A DNA stretch of 64,000 bases from contig CAMGYJ010000003.1 in NCBI GenBank assembly GCA_946122785.1, positions 31,203,811 through 31,267,810 on the forward strand, in the 5' to 3' direction. The position numbers and the translations under genes are program-made. Below, piece after piece: positions 1-13,010 of this stretch. How positions within the stretch are numbered: the first letter of the stretch is position 1; each line of letters begins with the position of its first letter. This stretch comes from Linum tenue. Lineage: Eukaryota; Streptophyta; Magnoliopsida; Malpighiales; Linaceae. Under the pieces are notes generated by a model. The model saw nothing but the letters and a program-made list of their open reading frames with translations, was not told where the DNA came from and did not search any database.

Positions 1-480
1 AAGGTATCCTAGTTCGTTTTGACGGAGCAACAAAAAATCCTGAAGGTTGCTCAACTGGCTTCGTCGGCTTTTCAGGTGATGGAATAATCATATTTGCAAT
101 TGGTAAATTCTATCAGGGCATCACAGATGCCTATATATCAGAATTACTTGCTATTCGTGATGCTATGAAATGGTGTCTCACCCACAACTTCTTGACTGTT
201 GCTTTTTGTGGGGACTCTCTACTGGTCATCAAGGATGTGGCTTCAAAGAAGGCTTCGCACTCAAGAGCGGGAGCAATTCTAGAGGAAGTGCACTCTCTTT
301 TTCCCTCCTCCCTATCAGTCTCGTGTCTTTTTGCTCCTCGGAGCTTCAACAGAGCTGCCCACCTCGTGGCAAAACAGGCTCTTTTATAGGGAGTCCGGTT
401 GCATACGGACTACCGTTCTTTTTTGGTGTCTTTCTTATAATTGTGTTGTCCCCCTGGGGGCTTATCTTGGATAAAAAAAA
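1..480 (+). mobile_element. 3' end of a LINE: RNase H domain and poly(A) tail
   Basis: An open frame runs from base 3 to a stop at 387-389 and encodes a plant LINE RNase H (RVT_3-type) domain. The expected acidic residues are visible in FDGAT, SELLAIRDAM and FCGDSLLVIKDV, and the region ends in the usual FNRAAHLVAKQAL block. About 85 bases of 3' non-coding sequence follow, then an A-run at 473-480, as expected for a LINE tail. The upstream part of the element lies outside the window. It ends about 240 bases before the UFC1 start codon, so the UFC1 promoter is squeezed between this tail and the gene. The domain call is firm; whether the element is complete upstream cannot be seen. Confidence 0.8.
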
Positions 481-723
481 ATACCGAATAATAATTGAAA
501 TTCAATCTCAATCCCACAAAATAATATGTGTATTCGATAATACCAAATATAGACAAATTCAATACGATATTCGGTATATCCCAAATACCGATACCAAACT
601 TCGAGTCCTACTTCTATGGGATAACTTATACAATTGACGCAATCTGATCTCCCCCGTCTACTCCCGCCGAAAAATTTGTCAAATTAGGGTTCAGGGTTGG
701 CCAAAAATTGGAAGTCCGTGATC
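481..723 (+). promoter_or_regulatory. Upstream region and 5' leader of UFC1
   Basis: This is an AT-rich stretch between the LINE tail and the UFC1 start codon. It contains diverged inverted copies of ATACCGAAT/ATTCGGTA (481-489 and about 571-577), which look like a small transposon remnant. I see no convincing TATA box and did not assign a transcription start. Confidence 0.35.
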
Positions 724-2055
724 ATGGAGGGGTGGGATCCGAATACGAAATCGACTCTAACACAGATCCCGCTGCTAACAACGAAAGCTGGACCAAGAGA
801 CGGAGCGGCATGGACGCAGAGGCTGAAGGAGGAATACAAGTCTCTGATCGCCTACACCCAGATGAACAAGTCCAAAGACAACGATTGGTTCCGAATTTCC
901 GCCGCCAATCCCGAGGGGACACGGTGGACTGGCAAGTGCTGGTATGTTCATAACCTTCTCAAGTACGAATTCGATCTTCAGTTCGATATCCCGGTTACTT
1001 ACCCCTCCACTGCCCCCGAGCTCGAGCTTCCGCAGCTTGATGGCAAGACCCAGAAGGTGAAAGCTCTGTTCTTTTGGATTTAGGTTGATTTTTGCCCCTT
1101 CATTTGTGGTGGGTAATCGGTCTCTCTTATTAGTGGGTGGATTGGTGTTCTGCAGATGTATCGAGGAGGGAAGATTTGTCTGACTATTCATTTCAAGCCA
1201 CTGTGGGCGAAGAATAGGTATGCTGCTATGGCTTCTGGTTTCGTAATGTTGAATGGAGGAGTCAATACAATAGCTCTTGTTCTTCTGGAGTTTGATCAAT
1301 TCCAATTTTCAGAATTATGAGTTGCTTTTATATGGAAATGGAAATGCAGTCAGAATATAGAATAGTGGAAACATAGAAGTAAAGGCTAGGAGCTATTAGT
1401 ATTGAATTAATGGTCGCAATGCTAGCTCTTCCGGGTTGGATCAACAGAATAGGCTGGCTTGCAGTGGCTTCCTTCACTATGAATTGGACTTTTCTTTACC
1501 AGGGACTTGATTGATTCTATTGCATCTGATTGTTAGTATGCCAATTACTGATTTGTTATATATGTGATGTTTTGGATTGTAAGGAATCAACTTTTTTATC
1601 ACGCGGTGACGATCTGAATGACACAATATCTGGATGTGATTTGATTTGAAATGCCACCTTACCTGAGCAAAAGAAGATAAATACTCTGAATATACAGAGA
1701 TCAATGCTATGAATTCCATATAAAAGCTTAGTCTATAGTTTGAGTCCACTAGTTCTCATAGGATCGAATGCCTTTTAGTCGGTTCTGTTTAGCAATCTGC
1801 AGATTTAACATTCTCCTGATATTTGTAGTATGTAAGATAGGAAGCCTGAGAACCAGATTTTAGAGATCGGTTCACTGCATTAACAGCAAACAAAATCTTT
1901 GTGCCTTTTTGTCAACTTATTTCAGTCCCCGATTTGGCATTGCACATGCACTGTGCTTGGGACTTGCTCCATGGCTGGCAGCTGAAGTTCCCATTCTGGT
2001 GGATTCTGGGATGATCAAGCACAAAGATGATACAGCCTCATCAAGTGAGTCTTAA
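724..2055 (+). CDS. UFC1: Ubiquitin-fold modifier-conjugating enzyme 1 (UFC1)
   Basis: UFC1 is the E2-like enzyme that takes UFM1 from the E1 UBA5 and passes it, with the ligase UFL1, to targets such as ribosomes at the ER. Three coding exons are read: 724-1056, 1156-1217 and 1926-2055, with phases 0, 2 and stop. All introns are GT-AG. The product is 174 residues, the usual plant length. It starts [11 protein letters not shown], and the block [10 protein letters not shown] at the start of exon 2 holds the predicted catalytic cysteine, Cys119. Exon 3 gives [20 protein letters not shown] and ends [11 protein letters not shown]. The codon split across intron 2 reads Ser where I recall Cys in Arabidopsis; this site varies in the family. 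An upstream in-frame TTG at 697 is not needed. The gene converges on PEP carboxykinase downstream. Confidence 0.93.
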
Positions 2056-2730
2056 TTTTGCATAGTAGATTATGCTGCTGTAAAAGTTATGTCATCAGAC
2101 ATCGCCCTTTTGAACTACAGAAATAAAGATTGAGGAAGTGTTCTCAGTTTGTTCTGAACATCAAATGTACAATTTCTGTGGAGCTGACAAAGGGATTATA
2201 CAGTTTGAACTTCGAAATGCATCGAATGCACATAACATCATGGGAACTTTTGTCCCCAGTGGTTGCTTGAATTACCGGTCATCAAGCCTCTCTTTGCAAA
2301 TTTTGGCTCTTGTAGCTCCTAACTGTTGCACCATACTCTTCCATTGTGATTTGTGTGATGTAACTTCTTAACTCTGGCCTCTTCTTTTCTGTTTTCTGTT
2401 TGTGACAACTATCAAGTGATCAATGATCAGCTTGTACATCTTATATTGATTGAAGAACTCCTTACCGAACAAGAAATTTAATTCTTATTATTTATTAAGG
2501 GTGTTCCTCGTTTACTTACTAATGAATGAATTACAGTCACAGGGGAAAAAGAACCATACAGGGGAGGGAAGACTCGAGAATCACCATGTAATAAGCTTGT
2601 TCATAACAAATACTCGGTAAATAAATATTGAAACAATGTTTCACAATAAACACATCCATATCAACTCGGAACTCCAACTCATACTCTCGTCCGTCCTCGT
2701 TATTTCCTTCTTCTCGGAAACCTGATTCGA
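2056..2730. other. Tail-to-tail spacer between UFC1 and PEP carboxykinase
   Basis: These 675 bases lie between two convergent stop codons and should hold both 3' UTRs. No coding frame longer than about 80 codons with family character is present. I see no RNA gene or repeat here. Confidence 0.5.
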
Positions 2731-5700
2731 TCAGAATACAGGACCAGCAGCAAGAATCTGCTCAGTGAGCTTCCCATCCTTCCCTATCTTATGATTAGCA
2801 AACACCTCGAAGTTCTTCTTAAACAGGCCTCCCAACTTCAGCAGCGTCTCATTGTAAGCCTTCTTGTCCGACCACTGCAAACCCCAAAAATGTCCAACAT
2901 CTCAGTTTGCGGCCATACACAAGTAGGGGGACAAAAAAGAAGATAGCAAGCAAAACACTCACAGTGTTGGCGGGTTGAAGGATTTCAGAAGGAACACCCT
3001 CGATCGAAGATGGGATCTCAAGCCCGAAGATCTCGGTCTTGGTATAATTTGCCTCCAGAAGTTCACCAGAGTGAATTGCATTGATAATCTTCCTAGTGTA
3101 GCTCAGCTTGATACGGCTCCCAGATCCATAGCTGCCCAAAAGAAGAAGAAAGGATGATAAACTTAGAAACACAGTCGATCTCTAAAAAGACCAAAAGAGC
3201 AAAGAGTCGAGGGCAAAAAAATGTCACCTTCCACCAGACCAGCCGGTGTTAACGAGCCACCCGGTAGCTCCATGCTTCTGCATCTTCTCAGCCAGCATTG
3301 CTGCATACCTAGTCGGATGCATCATTATGAAGGCTGCTCCAAAGCAGGCTGAAAAGGTGGCCTGTGGCTCCTTGATTCCATCTTCTGTCCCTGCCACCTA
3401 CAAGCCATTAAAGGAGGTGTTAGCATTTTGTTAACCGATTCGGTCTGGTAAACGAACAAGAACAAGATACCACAAAGAAAGATCTGAAGCGAGGGAGTAG
3501 TACCAGAGCAGTGTAGCCACTGATGAAATGGTACATGGTCTGAGCGAGGTTGAGCCTGCTCACAGGTGGGAGCACACCGAATGCATCGCAAGCCAGAAGG
3601 ATTACGTTCTTCGGATGAGGTCCAACGCAAGGCAACTTGGCGTTAGGGATGTACTCGATAGGGTAAGCTGCCCTTGTGTTCTCTGCAAACAAGAATCACA
3701 GCCCAAAAAGGCACCCAAAAAAATGCTAGTTAATGTCTGAACAAGTGATGTGAGAATCCTCTAGTTTTACCTGTGACTGATTTGTCTGAGTAGTCCACTT
3801 GTCTTGTATGCTCGTCGAACACCACATTCTCCAACACTATCCCATAAGAGAAACGAAAAAGAGTTTAGCCTCCTCACCAAAAATTGATCCAACCCTGAAA
3901 CAGAAAAGAGTATTACCTGTTCCGAATTTGATGGCATTGAAGATATCAGGCTCCTTCTCCGCAGAAAGATCAATGCATTTAGCATAGCAACCACCCTCGA
4001 TGTTGGACACGCCATTATCACTCCAGCAATGCTCATCATCTCCAATCAAGTACCTGTTATGATCCGTCGAAAGGGTAGTCTTTCCAGTCCCTGTACATAG
4101 CAGGCAAAATGGGAATCTAGCTAGCACTCTGAGAAACAAAGGGTAAGGCACAAAAACAAACAATGCTACTCTCTTGATTATTGGAAGCATGCCTGATAAG
4201 CCGAAGAAGAGGGCAACATCTCCATCTTTGCCCATGTTGCAGCCAGAGTGAAGGGACAGGATCCCACGCAAGGGCATGAGATAGTGCATGACGCCGAAGA
4301 GCCCTTTCTTCATCTCCCCGGCATATTGGGTGCCCAAAATCACCATCTCCCTCCTCCCCAAGTTCAAGTCTATGCTGGTGGAAGAGGTCATGTAGTGAGT
4401 GTAACGGTTGCAGGGGAACTGGCCCGCGTTGTATATGGTGAAGTCCGGAGTTCCAAAGTTCTCCAGCTCCTCAGGAGTGGCCCGAATGCACCTGCAACAA
4501 AGTCGTCGTTGTACATAGAACAACCATGAATGTTGAGAAACGAATGTGATTGTGTGTAGTTGAGTTGTTTGAAGGGGGTTAAACTTACATGTTGTGCATG
4601 AAGAGGGAATGGTAAGCTCTGGCAGAAACGATTCTGACTTTGATCCTGTGTTCTGGATCCCAGTTGAGGAATTGATCGTTCACAAACACCTGGTACAGGT
4701 AGAAGACAATCCATAGCCATAAATATTTTACTATCCATCAATCGGGTTGAATTGAAAATCCAAATACATAGTAAATGAGTAGAGTTTGATGGGTTTATAC
4801 TCAAACTCATTTATTTGAATTGAGTTGGTTTTTAATTCCATGAATTTAGGTTTTTAATCCATTCCTTTATGCACATTACAGTTTGGTACAAACCTAATAG
4901 ATATTTAGATTTAGTACCTATAATTTGTTTTATATATATCCTCAAAATATTGATGAAAATTTACATTTTAGTACCTAAGTTTCTGATAATTACATTTTGA
5001 TACCTAAATTTTTTAAGTTTACAAATCGGTCAAATGTTTGTATATGTAGTTAAAACTAACTACCTCAAGTAAATGGGTATCCATGCTCAAGCCATGTCCA
5101 TTTAGAGTATGAAAACAATATTCATACTCTACCAAGTACCAACTCATCTACAAAACCCCAAACTCATATCTAGTTCACTCATACCCTACCCATATAATCA
5201 ATGAGTCGTCTACTTGAATTTGAGTAAAATTATCCACATGTGGATAATTGCCATCCCTAATCACAACAATCGTCCCACTCACATCAAGGAATGAAAAAGA
5301 AGAAACCAATAAGGACTCACTTGGTGCTTATGAGACTCGGGATTTATCGTTTTTGATGAATTTATCCCGTAATGGAACGAAAAGACAGAAACCAACTTCT
5401 TTCGCGTGTAATCACCGAAAATGAATGATGAAAACAAATATGGTAATATTATAGTCTACATACATCATAGCGTTATGTCATTTGTTAGTTTCATGTTTGA
5501 TCAATCGATTCAATATGTATTTGATTTAAATGGGTCTAGTTTTGTCTGCTAGCGGCCTACCTAGGCACGCATGTGGATCTGGATTGAGATGGGTGATCTC
5601 ATCAGCGTGAATGAACAAGACGAAGACAGCGACCGAACTAGGTAATGTTAACTTCAGGAAACAAGTAAAGAGGAAGATCATCTTCTCTCTGGGTGGATCG

Positions 5701-8385
5701 CAGGAAATGTTAACTTCAGACTAATAATTATATTGGGTCACTTAAGATTAAGATTAAGATTAGGGAAGAAGGTCTGTGGGTGCCTGGGTGGAGAAAAAGA
5801 AACTAATATGTGGTTTGGATTAAATATTTGTTAAACCTGTCATGTAGCATTTGTACGAAATATCACATTTTAATGGATATAAGTATTGGTGTTATTAATG
5901 TGATATTTGATTATTAGCACATAAATTTGTTATCTTGCCAATTTTCCTATCTTAATCCAATCTTTCTCGCTTTTCCATCGAGAGATGTTGGATTAAAATG
6001 CTTGTAATTTTCATTTTAGTTTGTAAAACACGATACCAATATGTTATCATATCAATAGAGTACGAAGCTTTATATATTGTTTTAACATAATAGTATGTTG
6101 AGAAGATTCACATCATTTTTGAAATATTATAAATTTAAAATTAAATATTTATCTAACTAATTTCTTAAAATACGTGTATTAAACATTTTCAACAGGAGAT
6201 GGTTAAAACAAACAAAAATAAATAGATGGTTGAGCAATAATATAGGAACCTAAAATTTTTTTTGACGAAAAACATGTACCTAAGTTTAAAATGCATTTAA
6301 TAGTATATGTGTATTATACATATATGAAACAAATTTTTGCCCACTATGTTGGTTCAGACATATTGAATCTTCATTAGTATTAGACATAATTAAAGTAAGA
6401 GGGACAAACAAATTATTATGCTTATGGGAAAAGTTGTGGGGAAAAAAATCGCATAAAGAAAAGAAAAAACCAATTAGGTCAAAAAGAGCATAAAAATAGA
6501 GGGTAATTTGAAATATTAAAAAGTAGGACATAATTGAGAAAGTTATTATTTGAAGAATATAAGCTCTCCTAATATTTGTCCAATAACATACTTATAATCT
6601 TTTCACAATATAACAAGCACTTTTTAACGAATAAAGATCCCATCGATTCAATATCTCCAACCAATTAGTTGGAATAAAATATTTAGCCCCAAACAGCCCA
6701 TCAGTCCGTGAAATAGGGTAACCCAAAGCTGAGGCAATAAATCCCATTCACATTTTTCTTTCTTTCTTTTTCCAAAAGAAATTACAGTAATATCGTATGA
6801 TAAATGTTGGGGCAGTTATTCTGTCAAAAAAAAAAAAAAAATTTGTTGGGGCAGTTATGGTTACAGGAATTAGGGATGACTGGTCCAGATTTTTCGGCTT
6901 ACCTGAAACCGGATCTTATAATTCGGACCGTGACCCGAATAGCAAACAATTAAATCTCATCTTCGGGTTTAGATTTGAGTTAAAAAACTCGTTTGAGGCC
7001 GGATCAGACCGGAAACTGGATAAGAGATCTCTCAACACCCAACACCTAACCAACTCATCACCATTACAGCAGGCCTCAGCCCACTCAAAACCCTCCACAT
7101 GCTCAATCTAAAATCAAAATCGAATTGGGACCGAACCGTGTCAAAACCGAACCGTATCCAATCCCATCTTTTATTCTTATATCCTTGAAAAAATCGAACT
7201 GGACCGTATAGCCGCTCGAATTATGCCAGATTTTACGCCCCTACCTACTCCCTATTCCATGTTTCCTTGTAAGTAAGAGGGGAAGGAAGGAAGGTTACCT
7301 TGTCCAGAGAGTTCAAGTAATCCACAGCTCTCTCCCTGTTCACCATGAACGTATGCTCATCCATCTCGATGTTCGGCGAACCCCTGCATTTTGCAATCCC
7401 ACATTCATTTTACCCATCCACTATCTATTCTTTAAACCGTAAGATCATTATTTTTAATGGCTGGGGTACGGTACTCACTTTCCCCACCAAAGATCACCCT
7501 CCGTCGTATCGTCCCTCACGACGCGCTTGTCCCTCGGCGACCTCCCCGTCTTCGCACCGGACAGCGTCGCCAGTGCTCCCGTCGACGTTATGAACGAACC
7601 CTTCTCGTACTTTATCGCTTGCTCGTACAGCTCTGCAATTTTTTTTTTTATAATAACATTTCCTTAATTAATAAATGAACGCGGAGAACTGCACAAGAAA
7701 AAACGCCAATCCCCAAGTTCCAATAAAAAAGGCCACGTGCCGGCAGGGGAGAGATTGTAGAGGACGTGGGTGAATTTCAGGGAGCTATCCGTCACGCTGA
7801 TCGACGGCGCGTAGTGCTCCACGTGTCCCACCTTCGGCGCCGTGCTCCTCCTCGCCGGATCCCCCTTCACCACCTTCGGCCCCGTCTCCCGGGTCAGCGA
7901 CGCCAGCGACGCACTGCAATTCTCATTTTTTTTATTAGTTAATTAATTTAATTGTCTCTTTTTTTCATAATCCACCAATTCGCTAATTAATTAATGAATT
8001 AAAAATGTTTAATCACACTTGGGAGTTGGGACCTGATGGACTGGAGCTGCTGCCGCTGCCGCTCCTCCTCCGACATGGCGGTGAAGAAGGCGCCCTGGTT
8101 GCCAGCGGCGGCAGGGGCGGTGATGGGAGTGGACGGGGTGGATCTCTTCTTCTGAAGCGAGTGGAGCTCGTCCAGCGTCTGCGCTTTCACCGGGGTCGCG
8201 CTGTCGTCGTAGCACAGATCCTCTGCTCCCGCCGCTGCTCCCCTGGCCGCCGCGTCGCTCAGCTTCTTCGCGCTGTCTTGCGTCTGGATCTTCGGAAGCC
8301 CGTTGCGCCCGGAACCGGCGCGGTTTGCTGCCGCCGTCGTCGATGACGAGAAGCTGAATTCCCCATTCGCCCCGCCGGATGCCAT
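2731..8385 (-). CDS. PCKA: Phosphoenolpyruvate carboxykinase (ATP), 12 coding exons
   Basis: This cytosolic enzyme converts oxaloacetate and ATP to PEP, CO2 and ADP, feeding gluconeogenesis in seedlings and pH or amino-acid metabolism elsewhere. Exons are 8385-8033, 7913-7741, 7632-7479, 7383-7299, 4689-4589, 4491-4193, 4090-3917, 3836-3771, 3682-3504, 3397-3228, 3131-2963 and 2874-2731. Phases agree throughout and give 688 residues. The N-terminus is the long plant-type extension ([17 protein letters not shown]). The core shows [20 protein letters not shown], the ATP-binding loop GLSGTGKTT (386-394, split by intron 6), the metal-binding LIGDDEH (403-409) and [13 protein letters not shown]. 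It ends [13 protein letters not shown]. Introns 2 (7740-7633) and 6 (4192-4091) start with GC rather than GT. Intron 4 is 2609 bases and holds transposon remnants. No frame breaks are seen. Confidence 0.95.
4690..7298 (-). other. Intron 4 of PEP carboxykinase, enlarged by repeats
   Basis: This intron has canonical GT and AG ends and is about 25 times longer than most other introns in the gene. It contains a diverged segment ending ATTGCCATCCCTA near 5259, which matches the hAT-like end seen at 19828, and a larger repeat at about 6867-7245. The middle (5400-6700) is AT-rich with no coding frame of note. Inserted non-autonomous elements are the likely cause of its length. Confidence 0.7.
6867..7245. 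repeat. Dispersed non-autonomous element with GGACCG/CCGAACC motifs
   Basis: The segment opens TAGGGATGACTGGTCC and carries many GGACCG, CCGGA and GAACCG words. It shares long stretches with 17520-17790, for example AATTCGGACCG, a run near AGCAAACAAT, and GGATAAGAGA. The two copies are ancient relatives lying 10 kb apart. The TAGGGATGAC opening suggests a hAT-type end, but the other end is not clear and no target duplication was found. Confidence 0.5.
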
Positions 8386-8525
8386 CTCTCTCTCTGTTTT
8401 CGATCACAAAAAAACAGGGGAGGGCCGAAGCTAACAGATATTAATACTAATGAACAAAATTCCCTAGCTGAAGAAAGATGTGTTGCATTTGGGATGAGGC
8501 GAGAGATAAGGATGAGAAATTTGAG

Positions 8526-8533
8526 TATATATA
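8526..8533 (-). promoter_or_regulatory. Probable TATA box of PEP carboxykinase
   Basis: TATATATA, read on the minus strand after a CT-rich run, lies about 140 bases before the start codon at 8385. This would place the transcription start near 8495 and give a leader of roughly 110 bases. The assignment rests on position and sequence only. Confidence 0.55.
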
Positions 8534-8939
8534 GAGAGAGAGGGGGGAAGAATTGAATTTGGAGGATAAGTGTATGACGCAGAAATGGGGAATCAATTAA
8601 TAAAATTTGAAACAACTTCCTTTCTCGAGAGGAGTGATGATTTTTTTCCTTTTTTTTCCTCGAGAGGAGTGACGATGATTCGTGCAGTAAAGAGTTAAAG
8701 AAGATGAAGAAGAAGATGAAGAAGAAGAAGGGTCAAACGAAAATTACAAAGAGGAATTTGGTGGGTAGGTGGTCGGTGGCTTTCTGACAAGATACAAGAT
8801 ATATATGGCGCCTCCAATGGCGGAAAGGAAGGAAGGCGGGAAATTGGAAGGAGGGATGGGTGTTGATTCCGAAATGGCGTCTTCAGGGAGAGGAGTTATA
8901 CAGGGGAGGGCGGGACGGTAGGGAGTGCAATGGTGGCCG

Positions 8940-9552
8940 GTTTTGTCAAACACAAATATATGGATTTATCCATAAAAAATTTGGGATAAAATTCGTTGGG
9001 TTTGAAATACTCAAATCCAATCCAATTCGCTGGGTATCCGCGGGTTCATGGATACTCGTGGATTTTTGTGGTAAAAAATTTATAATAACAAATTTCTTTC
9101 AAAATAAATGTCTAACATCAATTTTCTCAATAAGATTATCCATACGAAAAACACTAATCTAGAGCATACAAGCAAACCGCAAATTATCAATACAAATAGT
9201 TCAAAATTAAAGATAAACATCTATAAACAAAATGATTAATTGAAAGCTCCTTCTTTGTCAACTAAACATCTTCACTCTCCACTCCATAATATCAACTTCA
9301 TTGTACACAATTAGTAATAATAAATTAGACATGTCTCCAAAAAAGAAGATTAGTTGTTTAAGAAAAATATATTGTTTAGAATATTAAATAACCCGAAAAA
9401 ATTAATTATATGGGTGTGGGAGGGTACCCATGGGGCAGGTTTACCTAAACCCAAACCCAACCCAACCCGGTAAATAGTGTAGCGGATTTTACCCGCGTTG
9501 ACCGTGTTGAGTCGAGTCGGTACCCGTGGGTTCGGATTATGTTGTCATCCCT
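8940..9552. repeat. Degenerate hAT-like element upstream of PEP carboxykinase
   Basis: Both ends of this stretch hold GGGTTT/CCCGCG-type subterminal words (about 8990-9065 and 9412-9540). The right end reads TTGTCATCCCTA, the complement of the TAGGGATGACA end common to hAT-like elements in this window. The left end is not recognisable and no target duplication is seen. It lies about 0.6 kb upstream of the PEP carboxykinase start codon. Confidence 0.4.
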
Positions 9553-11316
9553 AGGAAGGAGCAAGGGTTGGGATGTTAACCATGGTTAGTGTTGTAGGGG
9601 TAAGAGTTGGTTGGTCAATGCTTATGATGCTGGTTACTGTGTGTGTTTTTTATGTGCATATTACAAGCTTAATTAGCTGTTTTGCAAAGTCAAACCATGA
9701 GGGTCTTATCTCAATAGTGACACATAGTGACTCCTCATTTCTCATTTGGACTTTGGTTTAAATGTATACTTTTCTCATTCAAATTTAAGATAATGTATTT
9801 TTTCCAATAAATTTCTCGTTCGACTCTGCTAATATTGTTTGATGACTTGAGAAACGATGGTGTTGAGTTGGTTGGCAGTTTGTTGTGACAATCGAATTTA
9901 AGCAAACCAAATCAAACCTAGATTTAAAATGGTTAACTGAAAGTTGGTATGAGTAACAAAAAAATTTGTATGCCATAAGTACTAGACAATCAATAAGAGA
10001 CAAAATGAAAAGTGTCTGAATTGCACGTGTCTTTTTAATTTGCGATAAATTTATTATAAATATTAGTCAACTTGACTAATGGTAAGTTGAAGAATTGCTT
10101 TGGCGCGCCAACCCACAACCGAACTACATTCACCCACCACCCACCAAGCCCAAAGAAGAATGTGGGCGAATACATCAACTCATTAAGAAGTTTGTGAGTC
10201 AATTTGAATTGCGGGTTGGGATTATACCAACTAGTTAATAAGGGTATGGGTCAATTTGAATAACGGGTCGGAATTATGTCAACTATAGTTAATATATAGG
10301 TTAATTTGAGACTAAAATTCACCCAAGCCCTCCGTTGTTCTGCAAGAACGAAGGGTTAATGTTACTAAGAGGTAAGTAAATTTAAAAAAAAAAAAAATAC
10401 GAGCAAAGATACACTAAGACATATACCAAATAATTATGCCCAACATCACCTTCCTCAAAATAATTCCACCATCCTTCACATTTTCACCCTACTGTTATGG
10501 AACAGATGACAAATGATGACACCGGCCGCCCTCTTGGTCGAAAGTCGCATGGTGATTCAATGAACTCACAATGCATGTATATATATATCATTATCCCATC
10601 CACTCAGATTGACATTTTTAGTGTTAGATCATTATAAAATCACAAGTTTCCAGTCACATATCCGGAAGTCAACGATTAGCTTCTCCACCCTTGAATCACA
10701 TCCTTAAAATTGATTAGCAATTTCTAAATGTGACCCCTTCATCAACATCATCAATTTTAGCAATGAAGCTTTTGGTCATCAACATCATCAATTTTAGCAA
10801 TGAAGCTTTTGGTCATCAACATCCTAAATTGTGTTAACAATTTCTAATGTGTTTCTCATCAACTATTTTAAATCTACCCATACACTTTGCAATTGAAATG
10901 TTATAAAAACGAAAAAGAAAACAATTATACATATGATACTAGATGACTTTCTAATTTAGCTACCTTGCTAATGTAGCAAGTATTCCTACACTCCTACCAA
11001 TTTGCTAAAAAAAATTTGTCATATAAGTTCTACCTCACTTTATCAATTGCTAAAAGTTGGGGATGAAAATTTGCTTGATTGTGAATATTTGCTCCCTCGA
11101 AAAGAAAGCAAACTTGCTCGAGAAAGGCACACAATGCTCCCATGTCAGCTCCGTACTAAAATTTCGAAGGGTCATCTTCTTTGACAATATTTAAAAAAAT
11201 ATTGTTTGAGTAACTGGGATGTGAACGATATTTCATTTAACATATGGACGATTGGAAAAGCCTACTTACAAAGTCAAGATTGCAAGTTGGGTGCAATAAA
11301 AAACACTATTAGGAAA
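9553..11316. other. AT-rich intergenic stretch
   Basis: No gene is supported. One clear local structure is a 37-bp unit repeated in tandem at 10741-10777 and 10778-10814, with the start of a third copy. The rest is AT-rich sequence with short open frames that match nothing I recognise. Confidence 0.5.
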
Positions 11317-13010
11317 TGTTAGAAATCGAACAGAAAAAAATAGGATTACCGATCTGGTTGAGTCGTGTACTAGGTCGCTCTCTTTAAAACGTTCGCGACA
11401 CTACTACCGTTGCGCACGACAGACTATCAACCGGTCGCCTCCAAGATAAAACAGTCATTTTTTAGTGCTTTGCGGTTTTTTGTAAAAACCAGAGCTCTCT
11501 AAATCTAACTCTCACTCGTGTTTCTGCTCTTATATTGTGTGTTTAGAGGGTCTGGGGAGTGCTCTATTTATAGTAGCAAAAATCCTATATTCCTTCTTTT
11601 TTGGGAATAAGTCAGATTTAATTATGAAGATAATTACTCCGATAATTAAAACGTATTCTAGTAGGACAATTATTTTGTTTAATAGTTATCCTTTATTATA
11701 GTTTTGAAAGCTATTCACACCAACAATGCCCCACTTGAATAGTTTTCAAACTATCTATGAGAATCAATAGATGCATAAGATCAGGTATAAGCTAAAGAAT
11801 CGCGAAGATTTGAAAACTATTTAAGTCTTGAACCCTATCTCAGACAGTGTAGCACACCAGATATTTTCATTGAGTGGTATTCTCTCTTAGCCCGTGCTTT
11901 TATGGCCCTCCACGTTATCCCGGTTTAGTGAACGCTCTAGCAACTTTGTGCCTCCAAAGTTCCATAGGGAGCTGCCCACTCCAACATTCAGAAGGTGAGT
12001 CTATCAGAAGTAACCCCAAAGTAAAGTACTTCACTGCACTTGGAGTATAGTTCTCACTAAGAGTTACTATTAACTCAACATCTAAGGCTTTGAGATTCAT
12101 GTTTCACTATGCATGAACTTTTCTCAATATTACTCCTAGCTTGTTATTACTCATTGTACTCGTTTCTTGGAATCTCTAGTCTATCATGTCGAGTTACCAT
12201 CACTTGTAATCCAGGTTTTGTAGACATAAGTCGCATACCCTTCGTGATATTTTGGACTTTCTCTCTAGGTAATCCTTTCATCAAAGGATAAGCTAGATTC
12301 TTTCTGGTTCTTACATCATCCACTGCCTACATGCTCCAATTGTTTGGAGTTTGCTTACAGTACTTTGCTTACGCCGAATTTGTCATCTCTTTTATTTCTA
12401 GAATCGGTCCCTACTTTAGCAATAGTTGCGGTGCTATCACAATGGATCAAATACCGGAGAGATCGGTCTTTCCAATAAGGGAATCTCTGGTAATGACCCT
12501 CTTAATCAACTTTCTTATTTACTAGCCATTGCTAATTCTACCATTTTTTATTCCATAGTTGATTGAGTGAGACTTCCAATACACCCTTCTTCCAGCGATG
12601 TTTAAAACATACCCACTGGCTGCCTTTGGAGTCCCCTATAGGGTATTCGTGTCTGCATCACTATACCCTACCAATACAACAAAACATTTGATAACAGATA
12701 TATACCAAGATTTTATGTTCTCTCAAGGTGTCTCATAACCCCTTCCAATAGCATTTCAATGCTCCATACTAGGACAATCTGTAAACCTGCCAAGTACCCC
12801 ACTACATCGGGTCTCATGTTTATCAGTTGTTTCTTGCAGGCTCTCAATGTCCTAGCCATTTAGATCTTATAACTTATAAGCATAACACTTGCTTTATCCA
12901 GATCCTTCACGTAAAAATTCTCACGCAACATGGGCTTTAATAATGAGTCTTTGCATCAAAGATCAACATGTCATTCATAGTGCAAGTGTCATTCTCAAAT
13001 TTGTACTAAA
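11317..13010 (-). mobile_element. Decayed Ty1/copia 3' half with 3' LTR
   Basis: Reading the minus strand, 13010-12100 gives scattered copia reverse transcriptase and RNase H blocks: TMNDMLIF near the start, then DADTNTL, TPKAASGYVLNIAG and KGLPREKVQNITKGMRLMS, followed by the usual tail. Stops and shifts break all frames. A polypurine tract complementary to ATGCCCCACTT (11726-11736) precedes an LTR at 11725-11317 (409 bp). The LTR opens TGTTGGTGTG and closes TTCTAACA, with a TATA-like CTATAAATAGAG inside. No 5' LTR or gag is visible, so this is a truncated element. Confidence 0.75.

Noticed and set aside
697..723. N-terminal extension of UFC1 from a TTG at 697
   Set aside because: Plant UFC1 proteins start at MEGWDPN, and a non-ATG start is not needed.
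10741..10814. 37-bp tandem unit as a CRISPR-like array
   Set aside because: Two adjacent copies without spacers in plant nuclear DNA are a simple duplication.
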